Shown piece after piece: positions 15,063 to 21,544 of a DNA stretch of 21,544 bases. Made by a program: the position numbers and the translations under genes. The notes below the pieces were generated by a model. That model was not told where the DNA came from, did not search any database, and saw nothing but the letters and a program-made list of their open reading frames with translations. Source of the DNA: an uncultured Parabacteroides sp. (lineage in GTDB: Bacteria > Bacteroidota > Bacteroidia > Bacteroidales > Tannerellaceae); contig CAMTPG010000010.1 of NCBI GenBank assembly GCA_947074335.1, positions 1 to 21,544 of the forward strand. Direction: 5' to 3'. Every line of letters starts with the position of its first letter. The first letter of the stretch is position 1.

Positions 15063-16827
15063 GATTTGTTCCTTTTAGATAATAATAATACCAATAGGTA
15101 TTTCCAAAGCGGGTTTGTAATGATTCGGGTGATAATCCGGCCTGACGCAATCTGTTTACCTCTTGTCCGAATTGTTGAAAATTCGTTTTTATCCGTGGAT
15201 CAATTTGTCGTTGAATCAGCTCTTTATCTATATTATGAAGCAGAGCCGCTTCCTGAAAATGCGTTGGCCATTTTACTTCGGGAAAAGAGGCGTCGGTTGT
15301 TGTGATTAATTTTATAAATTCTTCATCTTCGCGTGCCAGTAATAAGGCACTTCCCAGAAAATTAAACCGTTGATCATCGAATCTGTCAGTATCGGAAGGA
15401 TTTTGCCACAAAGTCTGTAAATCGAGCATACATAGTAATTGATCCTGATGTGGCAATGATTTATGCTCAAATCCCGAAATCTGTTCACCGCGTATTCCCG
15501 ATTCATGGTAATTTTTGTACTGTTGTGCCCAATCCCGGTAGCAAGGCATTTCGGCTAATATAGCAAGATATTTACCGGCCACATGCCATTCTTTACGGAT
15601 CATATTAATTTGAATTAGTCGCTGCAGCATCCGAGGACTGCCTCCGCGGCGCGAAAGTGTCAACGCTTCGAGTGCATAACTTTCTGAAGTGGTGATGTCG
15701 CCGGTCTGATAATGAATATCACTTAATAAGACACTCATCAGATAGGTATTGTCCCATGCCGGAAGAATTCCCTGCGGACCGTATTGATCGAAATGAAAAA
15801 GTCGTTCACCCAGTTCTCCTTTTGCTGCAAGTGCCAGATTCAGGTAATTTCTGTTAATGGTATTGAGTTGTTTTACGGCACTATGCATACCAATCAGCTG
15901 ATCCCAACGTTCGCGTCGTGTCAGCCAGGCCATCTGGTCGAGCATACGTTGCAACATCATAGCGGGTGTAGGTTTTAAAAAATAACAACTTCCTGCAACA
16001 GCAATGATTGAAAATGCAGTTAGTGTGAGTTGTCTTTTTTTATTCGCAACAGAGATCAGACTCATTATTTTAATAAGCCCCGACAGCAGGATAAATAAAA
16101 CGCCAAAATAAATCCATACCCTGTAAATAAAAGAATCGGATTGTAAACTGGATAGATGATAACTTAGCGGCTTAAACCCGTCGGTAAGCGGCAACAGACA
16201 GAACCTGCGAAAACCTGCAAAGGCCAGCAAGAAACCGGATAAACCATATAGAATCCATTCTTTTTGTTTTACCGGAAAAAGATATAAATGTATGCATGTC
16301 AGGCATAAGCCATAGATGGCAACCAGTTCGCCGCAGCAAAAGAAACAGAATGGCAGACTTAACAGATTAAAGATTAAGCGCGGAATTCTTTTCGGGATCA
16401 ATACCGACAGGTAAAGTAATCCTGTAGCCAATGTTAAAGCCAAAGTTCCGTCTATCAGATAGATAAACTGAATATGAACACAGAGTAACATAATAACCGG
16501 AATGAATGCCAGAAACAGATGATAGGATCGTTTTGCCATGCGTTGAAATAACAGGTAACAGAAATAACCGGTCAGACAGATAAACAGCGCATTCGAAAAA
16601 GAGGCAAACAGCGCATTTCCGTAATACTGGGTAATGGCTTTGCCTGCAATCCGGCAAATGCCGCCCGGCATCAGTAATTCGTTTTTAAAAGCCGAAAATA
16701 GCGGTATAAATAATTGCATCTCTTCCTGACGCTCCAGTAAGAAGGCGGCAAAAAGAAATAAATAACCGGTACAGCAAATCAGGATAACCGGCCAGACAAA
16801 GCAGGGAATGTATTTATTGATTTTCAT
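15043..16827 (-). CDS. DUF6057-like multi-pass membrane protein
   Basis: A 594-residue inner-membrane protein. The N-terminal half has roughly eight hydrophobic segments, for example WPVILICCTGYLFLFAAFLL near 12-31, ALFICLTGYFCYLLF near 80-94, FLAFIPVIMLLCVHIQFIYL near 104-123, and a last one, AFSIIAVAGSCYFL, near 270. From about residue 300 onward the protein is soluble and helical, with segments such as MLQRMLDQMAWLTRRERWDQ, SYALEALTLSRRGGSPRMLQ and MIRKEWHVAGKYLAILAEMP that look like TPR-style helix pairs. The layout resembles the Bacteroidota family DUF6057, named from memory, whose function is unknown. The gene overlaps the start of the propeller lipoprotein by 20 bases. Upstream it is separated from susD by a terminator, with a possible promoter at 16870-16877. 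Confidence 0.75.
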   Translation of the reverse strand: MKINKYIPCFVWPVILICCTGYLFLFAAFLLERQEEMQLFIPLFSAFKNELLMPGGICRIAGKAITQYYGNALFASFSNALFICLTGYFCYLLFQRMAKRSYHLFLAFIPVIMLLCVHIQFIYLIDGTLALTLATGLLYLSVLIPKRIPRLIFNLLSLPFCFFCCGELVAIYGLCLTCIHLYLFPVKQKEWILYGLSGFLLAFAGFRRFCLLPLTDGFKPLSYHLSSLQSDSFIYRVWIYFGVLFILLSGLIKIMSLISVANKKRQLTLTAFSIIAVAGSCYFLKPTPAMMLQRMLDQMAWLTRRERWDQLIGMHSAVKQLNTINRNYLNLALAAKGELGERLFHFDQYGPQGILPAWDNTYLMSVLLSDIHYQTGDITTSESYALEALTLSRRGGSPRMLQRLIQINMIRKEWHVAGKYLAILAEMPCYRDWAQQYKNYHESGIRGEQISGFEHKSLPHQDQLLCMLDLQTLWQNPSDTDRFDDQRFNFLGSALLLAREDEEFIKLITTTDASFPEVKWPTHFQEAALLHNIDKELIQRQIDPRIKTNFQQFGQEVNRLRQAGLSPESLQTRFGNTYWYYYYLKGTNHEIQNR

Positions 16828-16869
16828 GGCATTTAAAATGCAGTTTCTTCAGAGTTTATTACTCATTTA

Positions 16870-16877
16870 CAAAAATA
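16870..16877 (-). promoter_or_regulatory. Candidate -7 box for the DUF6057-like/propeller unit
   Basis: On the minus strand this reads TATTTTTG, an exact TAnnTTTG match, giving a leader of about 35 bases before the ATG at 16827. No good -33 box was seen at the right distance. Being after the susD terminator, it supports independent transcription of the two-gene unit. Confidence 0.4.
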
Positions 16878-16932
16878 AAAAATGATTTGAATATTTCAGA
16901 GCTGTTTCAATATTAAATAATCTGATAAAATA

Positions 16933-16958
16933 ACAGAGCAGACCTGAGTCTGCTCTGT
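16933..16958 (-). terminator. Terminator hairpin after the second susD
   Basis: ACAGAGCAGAC (16933-16943) and GTCTGCTCTGT (16948-16958) form a perfect 11-bp stem with a four-base loop, 40 bases past the susD stop codon. On the minus strand it is followed by TATTTTATC, a moderate T-run. Confidence 0.75.
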
Positions 16959-17000
16959 CCCCCTAAAAACAAACAAAAATAACAGTAATTAATATGCAGT

Positions 17001-18719
17001 TTAATTACCTCCGTATCCCGGGTTCTGTTCGAGTAAATTATTGGCACCGATTAAGCTGTAATGAATCGGATAACGATGCAGATTCCGGTTGTTATTTGCC
17101 GGTTTATCCCACCAGTTTTCTGTAACATAGGCATCCCAGCGGATCAGATCGGTGCGACGTCGTCCTTCGGCCAAAAATTCAACCTGCCACTCATCGAGCA
17201 TTCTGTATTTATCTAAAGAGGCGGCCATAACCGGATTCGGATCAGCTCCTCCTTCAAAATAACGGCGGCGCACGGTATTGATAAGCTGTGCAGCTGTCTC
17301 GCTATCGCCCAGTCGCATTTTACATTCGGCTAATGTATAATAAATTTCAGCCAGACGGATAATGGGCACATCCGGATCAAATTTACGGTTCTTTTCATCC
17401 TGATTGGGGCGCGGACTGCGCTTGGTTACACGAATGCAACTGTTCTCCTCGGCATGAGCAATGGTTGAGGGCAATGATTCGAGCGTGGGATAATCGGCTG
17501 TACCTACTTTTGCAAAATAGGCTACCTGGTCACGCATGGTAATTACTTGTCCGCGATATTCGCGACTGCCGGTACAGGTCCAGTCCGGATTTAACGGATT
17601 AACCAATAAACCTGAAATAAACATGCCGCGGTATTTACCACCACCTAAATAAACATAGGGTTGTTTGCGCACATCTGTATCTTCAAATTTTTCGTAAGCA
17701 CCACCCAATTTGTAGGTATATAAATTACCCATCGGGTCACGGCTGGGTATCAGACCAATCCCGTTATTTGAACCGGAGCCTTCAAGACCGCCCAAATAAT
17801 TTTTGTAATTATAATGCACCATATAACTCCAGTAAGTGCCATCAGTTTCCAGTTTGGCATTTTCGCTGGGTACAGACCAGATTATTTCGGTAGAAGTTTC
17901 ATTATCGAATCCAAAAATATTAGTCCAGTCCGGATCAAGTGCATATTTGCCATATTTACCATCGATAATATCCTGACAGATCTGCGCTGCTTCGCTATAC
18001 ATCGATTTTCCGATATAAGGTTCGGCATTAAAATAAAGTCGTGCCAGCAAAGAGGCTGCCACAGCCTGATTGGGAGTTCCGGTCTCCATGCCTCCCAACG
18101 TTTCTTTGGCCGGCAGTTCGGGTAAAGCCTCTTTCAATAAGTTTTCAATAAAATTGAAAGTTTCCACATCCGATGATCGTCCCAAAACTTCACTCTGTGT
18201 AGTGGTATACAAAGGAACACCTCCAAAGAAATCTAAACCATCCAGATAAAATGATGCGATTAGAGTTTTTTGTTGATTTAACATCGATTCGCGGGTACCG
18301 GGTTCAAATCCAAGTGCATCAAAATCTACATTTTCCAAATCTTCGAGCGCATCCCAGGATAAAGCTATACCCATGGCAAAATTGGTCCATCCGGTTTCGA
18401 TAAAAGCCATATCTTCCGAATATTCCTGATGATGAAATTTTTGATATACAGCACCATTGTACCAGTCGCTACCTCGTGTTGGCAAACAAAACTCATCGGT
18501 GCCCAATTCCTGCAACATCCAGCGGGGAGCATTATGTCCTACATACCAGCGCCAATGTGTGAAAGGGCGGTTAAAACGCTGCCATACGGCATCTTGTGAT
18601 GTATAGAAGGTGTCCGGCACAACCTGCGAATAGAAAGTAGGTTCCACATCACACGAAGTCGTCATCAATAAACAGGCAATTCCTGCTCCGATTGATTTTA
18701 TGATATTAATTAGTTTCAT
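17001..18719 (-). CDS. SusD/RagB-like lipoprotein, second pair
   Basis: A 572-residue surface lipoprotein, complete. The signal sequence ends in MTTSC, with lipid-bearing C23 followed by DVEPTFYSQVVPDTFY, the usual SusD start. Internal family features are LIASFYLDGLDFFGGVPLYT, AVAASLLARLYFNAEPYIGK, RLAEIYYTLAECKMRLGDSE, the WQVEFLAEGRRRTDLIRWD segment and the terminal LLEQNPGYGGN. It would pair with the SusC encoded 12 bases upstream, but that gene carries a nonsense codon. If the transporter is really lost, this lipoprotein lacks its partner, although its own frame shows no decay. The ligand is unknown, and no hydrolase in the window is clearly tied to this pair. Confidence 0.95.
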   Translation of the reverse strand: MKLINIIKSIGAGIACLLMTTSCDVEPTFYSQVVPDTFYTSQDAVWQRFNRPFTHWRWYVGHNAPRWMLQELGTDEFCLPTRGSDWYNGAVYQKFHHQEYSEDMAFIETGWTNFAMGIALSWDALEDLENVDFDALGFEPGTRESMLNQQKTLIASFYLDGLDFFGGVPLYTTTQSEVLGRSSDVETFNFIENLLKEALPELPAKETLGGMETGTPNQAVAASLLARLYFNAEPYIGKSMYSEAAQICQDIIDGKYGKYALDPDWTNIFGFDNETSTEIIWSVPSENAKLETDGTYWSYMVHYNYKNYLGGLEGSGSNNGIGLIPSRDPMGNLYTYKLGGAYEKFEDTDVRKQPYVYLGGGKYRGMFISGLLVNPLNPDWTCTGSREYRGQVITMRDQVAYFAKVGTADYPTLESLPSTIAHAEENSCIRVTKRSPRPNQDEKNRKFDPDVPIIRLAEIYYTLAECKMRLGDSETAAQLINTVRRRYFEGGADPNPVMAASLDKYRMLDEWQVEFLAEGRRRTDLIRWDAYVTENWWDKPANNNRNLHRYPIHYSLIGANNLLEQNPGYGGN

Positions 18720-18731
18720 GTGTTTTAAATA

Positions 18732-21544
18732 TTAGAAATTAAACTGAAGGCCTAATGTATAGGTACGCACATTAGGATAGAAATTATCCCAGAATTTTTC
18801 GGTTCCCTGATCCCATCCTGTAATATTTACTTCGGGGTTTACACCACTGTATTTCGTCCATGTAGCCAGATTACCGATTGTTCCATATACGCGAATCCGG
18901 TTTACCCACGGTGTATAACGGCGCATATTTAAGGTATATCCAAAGGTCAATGCATCGATTTTCAGGAAAGTACCATCTTCCAGATAATAATCGCAAATCT
19001 GTTTTTCACCTTTTATATGATCGAATTTACCGTATGCATCTTTCAATACATTCGTATTACCCTGTCCCTGAATGCCGTAATACATATTGATCGTATTGTA
19101 GACATCAAAATCGATCCAGCTTCGTAAATTAATACCTAAATCGAAATTTTTATAGGTCAGTGTATGGCTCCAGCCAATGATCAGTTTCGGCGTATAATTA
19201 CCCATATACTGTTTATCATTTTCTGTTTTCTGGGCAGCAGGAATTACTTCACCATCTTTATTATACAATAAGAAACCTCCGTCATCATCAAATCCTGCAA
19301 ATTTCCAAAGATAGAATGAACCGATTGTTGATCCCTCTTCCATACGACAGGCATCGCCGGGAGATCCCGGAGCCGGGAATCCGTTTCCGTTATAGTAGGT
19401 ATTGTTTCCCCATAGTGTCAGGATTTTTCCTTTGTTATGACTCAGATTTAAATCGGAGCTCCAGGTAAACGAATTGGTCCGGATAATATCGCCACTGAAT
19501 TCCAGTTCCCATCCGCGACTTTCCATACTGCCGATGTTTTGCCACTGTGTACCTTGAGTATAAGGTGGTTGAGGAACTTTTACACTGTATATCAGATTGT
19601 CGATTTTACGGCGATATACATCAAATTTACCACTTAATCTTCCTTTAAACAGGCTATAATCGACTCCGAGATTCCACTCTTTTTTTTCTTCCCAGCCTAA
19701 ATTCTGGTTAACATTTTGTGTTTTACCATACGAATAGGCCCATTCACCATTGGGAAGCATCCAATAGGTATCAGAGCCCAACATATTGGCCATATACGAG
19801 GCACTGAAATCATTATTACCGGTTACACCATAACCAAATCGAACTTTCAGGTCGTTTACCCAGTCCAACTCTTCCATAAATCCTTCGCTCGAAATACGCC
19901 ATCCGCCCGAAACCGACCAGAAGTTGGCCCATCTATTATCTTTTGCAAATTTCGAAGAACCTTCATGGCGAATAGATGCCTGGAGTAAATATTTATCTTC
20001 GTACGAATAGTTGGCACGGGCAAAGAGAGAAAATAAACGTTCTGTAATATTTTTGGATGAACTCATTTCTCCTTTACCATCACTTAAATAAGAGCCTTCG
20101 CCGATATTCCAGTATTTAGTACCATCTACAGAGAAGTTTTAATTGGTCATGTTGAACCCTTCTCCGTTTCGTTCAAAATAAGAATAACCGGCTACGGCAT
20201 TCAGGCTGTGGCCGCCTTTAAATTCATGAATATAAGTGGCAAAACCTTCAGAAGTGAAGTTTTCTGTTTTGCTAAATCCCAGATAGGCAGTTCCTTTGCG
20301 AGAGTTTTCCAGTTCCGAACGATGATATTTAGAATTAAACTGATGCAATTCCCATTGTCTGTTTTCGTAACCCAGAATCTGTTGAACCGATAAACCGGGA
20401 ACAGCTTTGATATTTACTTTGAATGTAACTTCGGGTTTGAACCATTTATCCAACCCTTCGTAATCGCTCAGCATGGCATCGGCTACCGTATTATAATCAA
20501 GCGATTCGTTTGTCCATACATTATATCCTGTTTCACTGTTTTCATCGTATGGCGAGCGCGAAGGATTATTGCGTAAAGCCTGCTGAAAGTTCGGGAAATG
20601 ATTATTACGATCGGCCTGACGATAATCTGCACTCGGACGGATTTCTAACCAGCCGTCGAACATTTTGAAGTTTGCATTAATGCGTCCGCCATAATCTTTG
20701 CGTTCATCCTGTAAGGCGATACCCTGATTATTCTCGTAGAAGAAGGAGGCATATACCGATCCTTTTTCTGTTCCCATATCTACAGAAAGATGATGTTTTT
20801 GAGTAAAGTTGCCATGATTAATCATTTCGTCCCACCAATCAGTATCTGATCCGTAGTCTGTACCGATTCCTTTTTCGGCATATTCGCGTCCGGATAACAT
20901 TTTGGGCGATCCGTATTCCTGTTTTTTTGATAATTCGGCGTTGTAATTCAAATTTACTTTTCCATTGGTATCTGATCCGCTTTTTGTGGTAATCAAGATT
21001 ACACCCGAAGCGGCACGGGTACCGTAAATTGCACCAGCCGAAGCATCTTTCAATACATCAATAGAAACAATATCATCCTGATTGACAGAACGAATATCGC
21101 CACCGGGAAATCCGTCGATTACAATGAGCGGCGAACGACCGGCATTGATGGATGTCATACCGCGCAGCTGAAATGTTGTTGAGGAGTTGGCACTTCCCAG
21201 ATTGTTCATGACCAAACCGCCCACTTTACCCTGCAAAGCGGCAGAGATGTCTGAACCGCCCACGCCGATCATTAGATCTTTGGCAGAAAGTGAATTAACA
21301 GCGCTGGTGACCTGTTTCTTTTCGAGTGTACCATAACCCACTACCACCACTTCGTCTAATGCACGGGCATCTTCTTCGAGGGTTACAGAAATGGCAGTTT
21401 TATTTCCCAGCGGAACCTCTTTGGTTACAAAACCGATGTACGAAACTACCAATATCGCATTATCGGGTACGTCTGTTAAAAACACCTGCCCATCCATATC
21501 GGCTACATTGCCGATTGTTGTGCCTTTTACCGATACATTGGCGC
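18732..21544 (-). pseudogene. SusC/RagA-like transporter interrupted by one in-frame TAA; N-terminus off right edge
   Basis: One reading frame runs from the right edge to the stop at 18732, 937 codons including stops, and encodes a SusC-like protein. Visible parts are the end of the carboxypeptidase-regulatory-like domain (VKGTTIGNVADMDGQVFL, ILVVSYIGFVTKEVPLGN), DEVVVVGYGTLEKKQVTS, the plug (SIDVLKDASAGAIYGTRAAS) and the barrel to the terminal TLGLQFNF. At 20139-20141 the minus strand reads TAA, within GFNMTN-stop-NFSVDGTKYW, in the extracellular/barrel part after about two-fifths of the barrel. No frameshift is present, and both sides read as normal SusC. The truncated product could not form a barrel. 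A base error, a very recent mutation or readthrough are all possible. The signal peptide and promoter lie outside the window. Confidence 0.9.
20139..20141 (-). other. Premature TAA codon inside the second susC
   Basis: The TAA lies in phase with the coding sequence on both sides; the 24 codons after it (starting NFSVDGTKYWNIGEGSYLSD) continue the protein before the next ATG. A single base change could produce it from CAA, GAA, AAA or a tyrosine codon. C-to-T from CAA is the simplest transition. Confidence 0.9.

Noticed and set aside
1..21544. tRNA, rRNA, insertion sequence or phage genes
   Set aside because: No cloverleaf, rRNA-like, transposase or integrase sequence was recognised on either strand by eye; this is not an exhaustive computed search.

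Overview
The window looks like a chromosomal stretch from a member of the Bacteroidota, most likely the order Bacteroidales. The evidence is two SusC/SusD outer-membrane glycan-uptake pairs, SusD-type lipoproteins ending in NPGY, a DUF6057-like membrane protein, and several exact matches to the Bacteroides -7 promoter box TAnnTTTG. The genus cannot be set from the sequence alone.

Left part (1-5300): the first 22 codons of an aldo/keto reductase run off the left edge on the minus strand (start at 67). Diverging from it is an IclR-family regulator (452-1258). Its stop overlaps the start of a secreted 772-residue beta-propeller protein that resembles the alpha subunit of hydrazine synthase and carries two CXXCH haem motifs (1255-3573). 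A hairpin follows, then a decayed gene recognisable as deoxyribose-phosphate aldolase (deoC-like, about 3698-4011), then an intact iron-containing alcohol dehydrogenase (4098-5291) closed by a strong terminator. The recurring theme is carbonyl and alcohol redox chemistry plus a predicted periplasmic cytochrome, probably under IclR control. The substrate is unknown.

Middle part (5300-13600): a polysaccharide-utilisation-type cluster with a 650-base upstream region (promoter and a leader stem-loop), susC-like (5942-9046) and susD-like (9058-10668) genes, two terminators in a row, a 22-base tandem repeat, and a separately promoted GH36 alpha-galactosidase (11122-13314). The expected role is binding and import of a galactose-containing oligosaccharide and removal of alpha-galactosyl units. 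No susR, hybrid two-component or ECF-sigma/anti-sigma gene lies in the window.

Right part (13600-21544): everything is on the minus strand. A second susC (18732 to beyond the right edge) is interrupted by one in-frame TAA with the reading frame intact on both sides. It is followed by an intact susD (17001-18719), a terminator, and a two-gene overlapping unit: a DUF6057-like membrane protein (15043-16827) and a beta-propeller lipoprotein with one CXXCH motif (13596-15062). This unit converges on the alpha-galactosidase at a shared terminator hairpin.

The observations most worth following up are the hydrazine-synthase-alpha-like cytochrome coupled to an IclR regulator, the hidden deoC remnant, the single nonsense codon in the second susC, and a pair of operator-like palindromes exactly 20 bases apart in front of the IclR gene.
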